In this document: positions 20,236 through 31,900 of the stretch, in pieces
Layout: each line of letters opens with the position of its first letter
Numbering within the stretch: position 1 is the first letter of the stretch
Source: Phoronis australis
Taxonomy: Eukaryota; Phoronida; Phoronidae
DNA length: 64,000 nucleotides
Assembly (NCBI GenBank): GCA_002633005.1
Contig: NMRA01000124.1
Span: 5,827 to 69,826 of the forward strand
Direction: 5' to 3'
Translations under genes and position numbers: made by a program
The notes under the pieces: generated by a model
Database searches by the model: none
The model's input: only the letters and a program-made list of their open reading frames with translations
What the model was told of the DNA's origin: nothing

Positions 20236-23200
20236 ACGGTATGGTCCAGAGAATAATTTTGTACAAGTTTAGGGCGAATTCTAATTTAAAAAGCAATTAA
20301 TTAAAATGCGTTTTTATGACACAGATTAGTAATTTTTTAAACTTTATTTCACATTTTATATTTTGACAGTCACATTTACTTATTAATTTTAAATTAGTAT
20401 TCTATTTAACATATAAAAACAGGTTTTCTTGATAATTAATAGCTGTCAAATACAAGGCAAAATGATTATCACTCTCATTTCCATCTATATTGCTTACCAT
20501 TTTCAAAGGGGAGTGAACATTTTAGGGGTTGTTTTATATCTTTAATCAAGTCAAATGTATTGAAAAGTTAAAATCCTAGAGTATTTTCCTAGCATAGGCC
20601 ACCTGTGATGATTTCTTGCAAAAAGTCAATCGGTACATTTTTATTTAAAAACATTGAATTAGTAGCTTAAGACCAGTATAGCTTAAATACTGCAAAAGTT
20701 TGAATAATTCTGAACGGATATCTTAGTCACAACAAACAATTTAACACTAGAAATTCAGAGCGTACGTCCGTCACGTACGTCCATCACACTAACTCAGCTT
20801 ACATCAAGCTGTCTGACAAAAATTTCTTAGAAAAAACATCAAAAAAATTAGTGAGTTGTACTTTGCAAACATTCCATTAAAGCATAATATAAAACAAAAA
20901 ATTGTAAGTTAACTCACAGAAAATTAATGTTAAAAATTTATTATAAAAATTAAAATTCTCTGCGTACGTCCGTCACACCCCTTTAAAGGTAATTTTCTCA
21001 GACAGATTAAAAGATGGGGGAAAAGTTGATGCAAGCTTTGAAAGCCATCAATTAGACCTATCAATTGATGTATTAACTATTCTCCTATGATGAACATTTT
21101 TTTCACAATTGATCAAAACGTTTTCTGATTGTATGTCTGTCACAAATAGAATTGCCCTGAAGGCGGTGGTGGACGTCACTCCAGAGACAATAAACAATTT
21201 AGTACATTTACAGTTGAGAAGGTGCATAGTGCAGATTAAAAACAACATGTGCATTGTCTTACTTTTGGGAATAGCCTAAGACGCTAATCCTATCATGGAA
21301 GGCAGCAAAAGAGGAAGTACACTCACAGTGTGTTGGTTGAGATTGTTCCACAACCTAATGAATGGGAAAAGACTATATAAATGGAGATTTTGCCTAATAC
21401 CGTATTCGCCATAATAACCGCCCATGCCCCTATAAGCGCCTCCCCCCACCATGCGTTTTCAGACTTTGCTGCAATAAGCACCCAGTCCATGAACGTGTAC
21501 ATGCGAACAATGATGTACCTACAGTCCTAAAACTCAGCTACAGTCAGGCCATCATGCAGGGTAGGTCCTGGCAAGGACGCCCAATGTATCATTTCGATGC
21601 CCTGTCAATCATAGTTTCTCCAGTTTGGACTCCCACAAGATTACTAAGACTCCCAGTTAATCAAAGAGAGAAGTTGGCCCTTCCAACTCAGAAAGAAATA
21701 TAAAATAATGTTGCTATGTTCATACTATTTTCAAAGTATTTGGTAGACCTGTCAATCATTAGCATCTGTTTGGTTGCTAGAATGTCTGCTTTCAGTAGAC
21801 TCATATGCCATTGCAATTCTGTACTTTATATAGGGACATGGACCTTGCTTAACTCCAAACTGGTGTTTCAGAGCTGTAGTTTCATCTACTTCATCTTTTT
21901 TTGAAAACACCAAAAGCGAAATAAATGTCATTATTTTAATAATATGATGTGCTGCAAGAATATCCCCATTTAAAATTTTTGAGTTTTCGCCCGTTTCATG
22001 CTTTTCTATGTGCGTCTAAAATGGAACAGCAGTGACACCTGTTGCCAAAATATAAACCACACATCATCTGTGCATTTTTCTTTTGTTGGTAACTGCAGCT
22101 TTGATGACTCATTGTACAGAATATAAAGCTAGTGAAGTTGATATAATAAACTTTATAACAGAATGTGAGTTGAGATGACCAAAAACCGTGCACTCATCAT
22201 TCAACCAATATCTGTAATATCTGTAATACCTGTTTGGTAAGCTATTTGGCTGTTTTCGTATATTTAAACATAAAAGCCTTGATCAACAGTTTTTTGTACT
22301 TAAAAAAGAAAGACCAATACAAGGGAGCTATTTTTGTAAACTTAGGTGTAAAAGCCTTGTTCAATGCATTTTTAATTGTAAAAAAAACTTCACTGTGTGT
22401 GTTTGGGGGGGGGGGGGTTTCTTGTGAATGGTGGTGGGGAGGGGGGCGGGTAATGCGTCGTTGGAATCATGGACGCCCTGGAATATTGGAACCCCATTTT
22501 GGACACCCTATGTTCGAAATCCTGGATGAAGCCCTGGCTACAGTAACGTCTTCAATTTATCAAAAAAATTTTGCACGGGTCTTCTAGACCACCAGCGGCA
22601 CTGCTACTTTTGTATTTAGCCGAGACTCTATACTTCAAAGTAACGCAGCGCTTCAAAACGAACACAACAGCGTTGCTATGCTCTCGCGACGACCGTGTCC
22701 CACTATGGTCTGACCTTTCAGTAGACACATAGACTGTATCATGAATAAAAATAACTCGGTGTTAAATGCACGTGGCCAGGAAGCGTGCGCTACATACATG
22801 AACCTGTCATCAAAGACATTAGTCGGGAACTATCTATTCATGAAACGGGTAGCATAGCATCGATAAGAAATAAATATTGGCACTAATTTCCGACAATTTC
22901 TAATACTATAAAACATGTTTGCGTTATTTTTGAGATGGATTGTTTGATTAACCATAATTGGTGTTTTTAGGCCGAATATCCGATAAAATGACAACTGACA
23001 GTGAATGCTTACACACCCTTACAATGAAAAATAACTATCAGATAGTTACGTACGCATCCAGCTACACGGCGACAAATGTCGAAAGTTTTTAGCACGAGAC
23101 CGGAAAGTGCTGAATGAAACCCGCTCTGGTTTAGGCCTAATGCTTGTGCAAATTTCTTTAGACACATCTAGCTAATTAGATTGCGTGTCTCTGGCCAAAA

Positions 23201-23349
23201 GACGGTCTCTGCTTTGGCAAATGAACTCTAGTGACACGCACGCGCTCGCTTACTCGCAGACGAACTTCAAAAGAAACGTCACGCGACAACAACATGTGTG
23301 TTCATCCAGACATTTTTCTTGCCGTGTTGCCGATCATACATGTACACAT

Positions 23350-24302
23350 AGGGTACCTAATTATCGGACGGAACCTAAATATCGGACATTTCATAGAATC
23401 TTACTTGAAGCATAATCTGAGAATTAAATGACACCAATTTTTGTTCCGTTTTAATGCATTCAATGTCCAGCACCGTCTCGTTTTTTACAGCGTTGCCTCG
23501 TTTTGATTTCACCGAGAGAGGGTGCAATTTAGACCCCCAAGTCGGCCTAAAATGGACGATCGCATAAATCGGTTATAAAAGTTGAAAATAAAATCTTTTT
23601 CCACAATGAAACCATCTCATTGAACAGACAATATGTCACTGTTCCATTTTTTCGTTTGTTTTTAAACTCAAGTCAAACCCCGACCGCGCACGTGCGGGTG
23701 TCATATCAAGAAGCCTAAGTGATACTAAAAACTGCACTGAGTTTGCACGTGCTTTATTCGTCTGCACTAATTCATTGAAACGACTTGGCGCCGTCATCAG
23801 ATTTCATTTCATAGATAATTTTGTTGCGAATGGACCTGGGTTCTAGCAGCATATATGTCAAAACACTCGAGCTGAAATTTGGCGACAAGGTGCCCGCGGC
23901 CATTACGTGGTTAGTCAGTTTTCCGCGGTGTGGCGTATGGAGAAACCTGTCTCCCGTTCAGTAACGCTAGGACCTAGCTAAAAAGCAAGACTTCGCGGGA
24001 TTACGCGAGATATTGCCGTGCATTTTAAATGAGAGCACGTGACTTTGACTAGGTTTTAGCTAGGTCCTAGCGTAGGTCCTAGCGTCTACTGGTGTCCGAT
24101 ATTTAGGTTCTCCGAAGGTTTGGTTGTTGTGTTTTTTGAAGATCAGTCGGAACACAAATGTGGCTTTCAGTGACAAAATATAGTAACAGAACAATTCCGT
24201 GAAGGTAAATCTTTATTTCAGCAAAGAATTTACAACAATCCGTAATGTTTTCAATTAAATATAATGCAAAATGTGCCAAAACGTCCGATAATTAGGTCAC
24301 TT
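23350..24302. mobile_element. Inverted-repeat element with TACCTAATTATCGGAC ends
   Basis: Left: GGTACCTAATTATCGGACGG followed by AACCTAAATATCGGACA (23350-23392). Right: TGTCCGATATTTAGGTT (24093-24109) and CGTCCGATAATTAGGTCAC (24283-24301). The two left motifs match the two right motifs as inverted repeats. No protein is recognisable inside. The smaller element at 23955-24090 appears inserted next to the inner right motif. Confidence 0.55.
23955..24090. mobile_element. MITE family 2, copy 1 (CGTTCAGTAAC / CTAGGACCTAGC)
   Basis: It starts CGTTCAGTAACGCTAGGACC, then TAGCTAAAAAGCAAGACTTC, and ends GGTTTTAGCTAGGTCCTAGC followed by GTAGGTCCTAGCG. The ends are inverted copies of each other. It is homologous along its length to the element at 27847-28010 and is noncoding. 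Confidence 0.8.
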
Positions 24303-25389
24303 GACTGTAGATAGCACGATTTTGCACAGATTTGTACTTAAACCTGCCGTTAATCCAGACTCCACGGGTACTTAAAAAATCTTAGAGACGCTACTCATAA
24401 ATTTAAACTTAATGAGGATTTCAGGTAATTTGCTCGAGTTGAAACCATTTTTATTCAAGCATTGAAGTCACCATATCGAAGATGGCGATTTCAAGGCAGT
24501 CAGTCATCAAGTTTTCGTGCTGGGATTTCAGCACAATTTTCTGTAAAATGATCGTAATTTAGCAGCAAAGCTTGATAGAAATGCACCACAGTTTTGTTGA
24601 AAGTCTTGCATAGATTACATATACGTCACAGAGTGTAAATTTGATGAATCTTAGCTTCCGATTTCACCCATTTCGGAGACCGGGTTTCAACCGCCTTGGG
24701 TTATAATAAGCGCCCCCCTGAACCGAACTTTTGTAAGTGCCCTGGGCGGTTATTACGGAAATACGGTATATGGAATACGGAATGAGAGTGGATGACTGTG
24801 TGCAGAAGAGCGAGTAGGCAGTAAATTATTACCCTGTGGTAAATCTGCAATGAGCGCAGTAATTATAAAGGACTCTCTAAATCACTCGCCTACGCCACGG
24901 GAAATTGGACACTGATCAGATGTAGCCATCCCTGATTTAAAGAACCAGGCAATTACTGAGTAACGGGCTCGTTATTTAGTGGGTGAAACTGGTTCAGTAA
25001 ATCAGGGACCACTATATACGACCAGTGCCCGCAATTGCTCTTTGGTAGACTGGTGTAGACGTCTGGCATTGAAGCAAAGGGTACTGGTTTCGGAAGTTCC
25101 CAAATTTTACTTGGACAAGGTGATTTTTCACTAGAAGTCGAATCGCTTGGTTTTACCGGGGTCACTGGTTCGATATACCGGGTGTCGTGGTCTCAGCAAT
25201 TACTACACCGCGGATATTTTCATGAAACCGGGCCCAAAAAACTACACAAATAAAAATAGGCAGCAAAAAGAAAATCGTTACCTCTTAAGCATCAATATGT
25301 GGTCGTGGTTTTCGGAAGAGAAGAAAATGAAGGGAACACAGTTATTGAAGGATGTCGTTGTAACGCTGTAGACGACGCCTACCGTTACC

Positions 25390-25620
25390 AGTCGTAACGA
25401 AACAGTTCTTGTGAGTAGTCGGCGGCCGCCCCCGCGGTCCATTGAGGTCATAGCAGGCGCCCAGGGCGCGGGTGGTGTTGGGGGCGTGACATGGACACCT
25501 ACCCCTGTAAGGCAAACCAATTGTCGTTGAGAAAGGAGATTGATAGCGTGTCGGCATGACGCTTGCATAATGCACTCGTCTTGGCCGGGCGCGGGGCCCG
25601 GGTTTTACGTCACTACCATA
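25390..25620. promoter_or_regulatory. GC-rich, CpG-rich patch
   Basis: It is clearly richer in C and G than everything around it, with many CpGs (GGCGGCCGCCCCCGCGG, GGCCGGGCGCGGGGCCCGGG) and a CRE-like TTACGTCAC at its right edge. It could be a promoter, or a GC-rich repeat insertion. No exon start can be tied to it. Confidence 0.25.
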
Positions 25621-27246
25621 CCACTACAAGGGTTGGTGTGCATAAGTTAAGTCACTCCGATGTGTTGCTTAAGAGTTTAGAGTTTGGGACATCTCCAAAA
25701 CCCGGCGAAAGGCACTAGATGTCTCTTTTCTTAATTGAACGGGCCTAATTTTGTCGTTCAATCCTGAAAAGGTTCCGAATGAATTTAGTTTTTGTAGTAG
25801 GCCTACGCAACGGTCTACTTGAGCCGAGAATGAGCACTAGCGGAAAGAATGTTGCCCGCACGAACCAGAAGCGGTCAAGTTATCACTGCACCGACATATG
25901 TCTCTGTTTCCCTTCATAAGTTAATTATGTTATCTCGAAATCTCGAAAAAGGCGCAAAATCCAGGCGTAATTGTGTTACTCGTGCATATTGCTTGTAATC
26001 CCAAGCGGTCAAAGTCGTTACTAACGGTTAGGAAATGTGATGTTGGGCGGTATCTTGTGGACTCTTTAGCCCTTTTGAGATAAATTTATCCTACCCTTTA
26101 GCTACGGGTTTGCTCATGATTAGCTAAGTGATGTTGTCGTTTTTTCTCAACTGAAATCAAAGTTTTCTATGTGGTGTGTAAAAAATCATCGGATTTTTTT
26201 CACACGAGAAGATGGTCGCCAATAAACTAGTGTCACACCCATTAACGTGTGAGAATTGTCTAGTTGCCCCTGATACACGAGGATCGCTTGCTAATCAGCC
26301 TCAGATCAATTGGTTTCAGAAGTTACTTTGAATGAAAACGAAATAGGATTGTCTGACTGAAAGAAAGAGGTAATGACACTTTTCAATGAATGTCAGGTTT
26401 CCAATTTATTTTATGTGAGCCCAATTAATCTCGTCGTAAAGGAAGGTCTATTTCATGACGGTATCTGCTCAGGTAAGTTTAGACTGGCCAAAATTCACTG
26501 AGGCCGTTTGAGTAAATCAATAGGAACTTAACTATTGTATTTTTGTAGGGAACAACTCAAATTCTCAACTTCGCTAAAGAAAAAAAACGGCGAGTTTCGA
26601 TTTTATATTTGCTGTAGTGTTCTGATCGCTGTCTTCATACTGAAAAATAAACGAAACTGTTTCGTCGTGCACTCAAGAACTGAACATTATGCCGCTAGCT
26701 ACGAGTTTGCTTAGCCTTCGTCACCATAAAGTAAACGAAGCTGTTTCATCGTCCACTCAAGAATTGAAATTCAGCCGATACCGACGAGTTTGATTAATCT
26801 TCTTACATTGGTAGAAAAGCGCGCAGACAAAAGTACAAAGCTGTTAGATTTTAATCAAATTTAGATTTTTAAGAAGCGTGTCGCCTGCCACTGATTGAGA
26901 TCCGCGTCTCTGTTCAACGATGTTCAATGAATGACTCATAGGCTGAGTTTGTTGACTCCTAGCAAAGTAAAACACACCTGGATTGTACCAATTCCTGTAA
27001 TTAAAAAACGATACCTGTAGCTGGAAAGGAAATACAGACTAAGATAGAAAGCTCCAAGTAATACTGCTCCTATTTCAGCAGATCTATACACTTGTATCTA
27101 TCAGCGCAAGAAATAAGTCTGCAAAGTTAATTCTACTGTAGCAGATGCAACGTTGCGAGTCAATTATCGTTGTGTATGTGAAATAGTAGTGTTCTTTCGG
27201 TTTGACACTGTCACGGTGGATACTTATGACTGTTCCAATAGGCTGT

Positions 27247-27297
27247 ATTACGTGGGTGGCGCAGCACTGAAATAAGTGGTGGCCCCCTATGGTGCGG
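27247..27297. repeat. Small palindromic repeat, copy 1
   Basis: GGTGGCGCAGCACTGAAATA is followed by AGTGGTGGCCCCCTATGGTGC. It is closely related to the sequence at 60340-60405, where the two ends pair as ATGGGCGGCGCA / TGCGCCGCCCAT. Here the palindrome is decayed. Confidence 0.5.
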
Positions 27298-27846
27298 TCC
27301 TCGTGAATTAGCCAACTGGTGTCGAAAACCATCCAAATGGATTGATGAAATGGTGTGAAAATGTTGAAATTTCCTGTTTCTAAAGTATGCAGTTTGAGGC
27401 CTACTATTTGATTTATCATTAAAAGGGAATGCGTCTTTTAAATTACATACGAAAAGTATAATGAACAATAGCTGGAGTTGAGACCAGAATGCTCTAGACA
27501 GCATTATACCTGGGAATGTCGCCAGGTGTTTTGGACCATTATATGGCATACTTTATTTGTTTGAAATACATTTCGAATCAGTTTAGGTGATTTTTATCAA
27601 AACGGTATTAACCACGCAACGATAATTAAGTCAAGCCAAAATCGCTGACTTAATTATTTCGAATAAATCCGTTTAGCAACGGTGAATCTTCCCGTTGACG
27701 AAATCAGTGAAATGAACTGGTAAGGGAATGAGTCTCTATAAGCAGAAGGTTTACTCTGAGGGTACTGCGCGGAAGTCGTTAGTGGATACGACTAGACCAA
27801 GCGACTAGCTGGCCCAAGGAAAGTCTCATATGGAAAGCCAGCCTCC

Positions 27847-28010
27847 CGTTCAGTAACACTAGGACCTCGCTAAAAATCAAGACTTCGCGAGATTACGTGA
27901 GATATTTCCGTGTATTTTAAGTGAGATCACGTGACTAAAACTAGATTTTAGCTACGTCCTAGCGTAGGTCCTGGCGTATGTCCTAGCGTAGGTCCTAGCG
28001 TTACTGAACG
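27847..28010. mobile_element. MITE family 2, copy 2
   Basis: It begins CGTTCAGTAACACTAGGACC and ends GGTCCTAGCGTTACTGAACG, so its first and last 11 bases are inverted copies (CGTTCAGTAAC / GTTACTGAACG). It is homologous to 23955-24090. The right arm has four successive 12-13 bp units of GTCCTAGCGTAG type against two in copy 1, which shows local expansion. This also produces the Arg-Thr-Tyr-Ala repeat in a minus-strand frame. Confidence 0.85.
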
Positions 28011-28871
28011 CACGCCAGACCAGGATTCCACGGCTACTGGGTATGAGTCTGACATCGCGTTGGCCTATCATTTTGTTAAAAGTGTGATTGAACACATCAG
28101 GGTTGATAAATGCTAAAATGAAATGCTTAATATTTCTCAATTTGCAAGTTTCAACAATTAAATTCTTGTCATTAAACACCCCATGGTTGATAATTCTAAA
28201 TACCGAAGTGCTTCAAATTTCTTAATTTGCAAGTTTTAGCCATTAAATCTTGTCATTTTGAAATACTGTCAACGCCTGTGGGCGTGTGTTGACATTGCTG
28301 GTGTTTGTGATTTTTGAATACCAAGGACGTTCTAAATGTAGCCAAAGGAAATTCTCACGTAAACGAGATGAACTAAAAATTTCAATGCAAACTTCACTCT
28401 GGTGCTAATAATAATAATAATTCGGTGGCACACAACACCGACGAATTGGTGACATTTGGTGTCAATCGTGTAAGCGATTTAGCCGGAACTGGGGCGCAAA
28501 TGAGTTCGACACAGATGTAATTTATTATAAAATTTCATCTGCTCATGGTTTAATGGTTGCCCTGGTTACTGATAGCGTGTCATTTAACTGCACTTAAATC
28601 GACAAAATGATGAACACCGTCCCATAAAGCAACTGACTGAATGGAGCAACGATAGTCTTGGGTCAACAATGTTGACATTTCGTTGATGGAATATCTTTAT
28701 GATAACTTTTACTTTCACGAAACGTCAGATTGTTTCTGCGTCATAGCGTAATTTGTGTAATTTATGGAAAAGGCGAACCTAGTGACGGCTCTGGAACATT
28801 ACTTCATCTCCGTGTAACTAAGGATAGGAGGCTAAGTTTCACTGTTATTGTTTCTATTGAATAAGCCAGAC

Positions 28872-28956
28872 ATGGAAATACGGCGTTGGACTTTGCTGAT
28901 TTACTTTGCACATTTCTTGGGTATTTGGATACACGTCAGTTCCCAAGAACAGTCTG
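28872..28956 (+). CDS. 7TM receptor exon 1, signal peptide
   Basis: It encodes MEIRRWTLLIYFAHFLGIWI followed by HVSSQEQS: a short basic start, a hydrophobic core and a small-residue cleavage region after HVSS. The donor TCTG|GTAAGT leaves one base, which joins the AG of exon 2 to give Glu. Only this join puts the somatomedin B domain directly behind a signal peptide, which supports the model. Confidence 0.75.
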
Positions 28957-31900
28957 GTAAGTGCACTGATTAGAGTCCACTACAGAGCGTTTGGTCACTA
29001 GGCATTGGTGGAGATGTCATTAGGAATCATCAGCAGTGTCGCCATGAGTCTCATCTAAAATTTACCGCCAACGTCGTCATCACCACCATCACTGAAACAG
29101 TTACGAGTTGGCCTACACTATTTAGTATTAACCATGTTTACCAGGTTGCACTTATGTGCAAATATTTTAACTTCCGTTAGTTCTAACCCCTACAACCTAC
29201 AAAGTATATATTTTCTGACAGGTATAATTTTATGATTTTTATTTACTTGTTTTTATTTTGTCACGAGATCGGAGATTTTAGAAATACTGTTCCTCCAATC
29301 ATATTCTGGTCTTTTGTCAACATGTTGATAACGGCATTTTTGAGGGAACTGTCTCATATTTTTAAAATAGGTCCTAGTTTTTCGGAACGAAGCCTTCAAA
29401 AGTCCGTTTTTGCTCAAAATGCTCTAAAAAGTCGATAATTAAAAACTAAGACCTATTTCGAAATTTTGAGAGACTGTTCCCTTGAAAATGCCATTATCAA
29501 CATGTTGACAAAAGACCAATATGATTAGAGGAACATTATTTTTAAAATCTCTGTTCAAAATCAAAAAAATTACTAAAAACGTATATCTCGTAAAAAATAA
29601 AGACAAGTAAATAAGAATAATAAAATTTGTTAGGAAACTTATTGCCCTTTCAGAGAACATATACTTTATAGGGTTTAGAGCTAACAGAACTTAAGATATT
29701 TGCACATAGGTATAAGCTGGTAAATAAGGTTCACAGTTACCTTAACTAGCACTGGACCCATTTTTACTCCTTCTCTATGTGTTGTGCAATACCGTAGGCT
29801 ACAGGCGGATCCAGGTGTTGAGTCCAGGGGGTTCGTACCCCAGTACTTAGCTTATAAGAGGCATACAAAAAACAAAGTAAATAGGAAATTTCTACATTTT
29901 TATTTCTATAGACCGCTGGTTACATAGGTCATGACACTAATCTTCCTTGCCTGTTTTCTTCTCGTTCGGTGTACTTGGGCAGCACGTTTTATTAGACGCA
30001 AAATCCGTTGAACACACGACACTTTCGTTATTGGTAATCTTTATTTCGCTTCGCTCATGCTTCTTGATCAACTGTTGTACCATTGCCCTTTGGAGTCTCG
30101 ATAACTGTTTTGGAAGTATGAGAGAAACGAAATAAAGATCATCAATAGTGAAAAGCGTTGTGTGTTCAACGGATTGCTTGTTACAGGAATTCTCTTCAGA
30201 AACCTGTCGCTTTACTTGGACCTTCTCGTTCGTAAAATGCTGGATCCGTCTTTGCACCTTAATAACATACAAATCAATTTCAGCTTCAAACGGAAATAAA
30301 TCAAATCGCTAGTTTGCAAAATTTTCGCAGTTGTATGCAGGAATTTTATCTTACTGGTTGAAAATTATATAAAACGTTCGTTTGTACTCCGTTTTAACCA
30401 AAATTTTTTCGTGACTGCACATTAAACACACAGGGTAAGCAAACAAACAAGACATCTACTTTGAAAGTTGGTCCATGAAAGGAGACATTTTCATTGTACG
30501 ATCACGTGACTTGAATGTTTATTGGTATTGACAAGTCTGGAGAAGCCATTACAAACTTAAAAAAACGTCCAAGTTAAATGTAAAACCAGTTCCCTTCCTC
30601 GTCTCATTCGGTGTGTAGTGCCGTGTAAGTCTGTTTGCGCTCATGAATACTACTACATATGTAAATATAGAGTAACGTCGTGTGAGAACAAGATGTCGGT
30701 TCATTCCTGTCAACATAGTTTGGATATTCCCGTAGGGATGTGTAATATAAAATGAGAGACAAACTGTTAACGTCCACTTGGTCCGACAATTTGACCGTAA
30801 TAATTTATTAGAGGGTCAAGGATATCGCAAACGTTCACAGCTACAGCCCAAGCCTAATTAAAGAACGACAGGCACCCACTAACACCTACATGTAACTACT
30901 TTGTGTCCTGAGGGCCAACGCCGGCCGATTTCTAAATCCGGCATTACTTCATTGATCCATCTTCATCCGAAACTTTTCGACAATTATATGGATACGAGTG
31001 CACAGTAAATTGCATTGACGAAATACGAAGTGCCGGGGTTTGCCTTAAGTCGAATGGGGTTACGGATCGATATGAGAATTAATCTTCCCCGATTCGAGTC
31101 AAATTAAAGAATAAACTCTGAAGTGGAAACTGGCTTGCTGGTGCTTATATATACAGCTGTATGTCGTTGAAAAATCGCAGTTTTTAGAAACAGTGTACAG
31201 AAAACATTAATATTCAAAAATGGCTCTGTGTAATAGTATATTTTTCAAGGACGAAAAATTTATCATGTTTACCAAAAACACTAGACAGTTTCGTTTAAAG
31301 CCGCATTAAACCCGTACATTCTGTCAAATTGAATTTAGGCCAGTAACAGTTATGAAACTGGTCTCGAGATGTTCCTGGGTAAGATTCAAGGTGAGTTCAG
31401 GGTTTTGAAAGAACTGTTTGTTCGTTATTTCTTTCGACCAAGCTCATAAAATTTCGACTCACGGCGTGACCTGGAATTTTGTGAGCATTTTATGAGCTTG
31501 GTCTGACGAAATAACGAACTGCCAATTCCTTCCGAGACCAGAGACCACTTCTAAACTGAGCGAGCAATACCATGAGACCGAGCTGCCGAAACAAACACTA
31601 TTTGGTCAGGAAGCACGAATCTAATGCCGATGACGGAATCTCTTCAGAATTGCAGGTCCATTTCATTTGTTAGAGAATGTTAACTAAGTTACACTTTCTT
31701 CCTGAACGTTTCAATTACATGTCATTTTCTATCCGTGCGCCCATTTGAATATTACTTTAATAACGATTTTCGATCAAGATTTAGTCTTCCTATGTGTGCG
31801 CACAGTACATGCGTTGGGTCAACTCCCGGCTCTCATTAGCAGTTGATTGTCACGTGCCTATAGGAATTTCCCTTGTTTGTTGCATCCTCTCATGTAATGT

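Larger units (their letters stand above)
21399..24769. mobile_element. Possible 3.4-kb element bounded by inverted repeats
   Basis: The left end TACCGTATTCGCCATAATAA...CCGCCCATG (21401) and the reverse complement of the right end TACCGTATTTCCGTAATAACC...GCCCAGG (ending about 24768) agree over about 30 bp. The inside has no transposase frame that I recognise. The two ends could also be separate solo copies of a small repeat with the same terminus; an empty site would settle this. Two further inverted-repeat elements sit inside it. Confidence 0.45.
18930..28871. other. Intergenic, repeat-rich; no gene recognised
   Basis: Between the head of WARS and the first coding exon of the 7TM receptor I find no exon that I can defend. 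The region holds a weak tRNA-like box (20.18 kb), the nested inverted-repeat elements at 21.4-24.8 kb, a G-tract (22.4 kb), a GC-rich patch at 25.39-25.62 kb and two small palindromic repeats (27.2 and 27.85 kb). The WARS promoter and 5' exon must start here on the minus strand. A minus-strand frame at 24953-25165 has protein-like composition but no recognisable match. Confidence 0.45.

Noticed and set aside
22390-22460. G-tract as a possible quadruplex regulatory site
   Set aside because: Several C/G tracts of this kind occur (7270, 37735, 42000, 53230, 61018), and none is tied to a gene start.
24953-25165. Minus-strand frame with Pro- and Trp-containing peptide (KIWELPKPVPFASMPDVY)
   Set aside because: The composition looks protein-like, but there is no ATG at its start, no convincing acceptor and no family match, and part of it is a local inverted repeat (CCCTGATTT / AAATCAGGG).
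27952-28179. Minus-strand frame with Arg-Thr-Tyr-Ala repeats
   Set aside because: Produced by the 12-bp units in the arm of the family 2 MITE.
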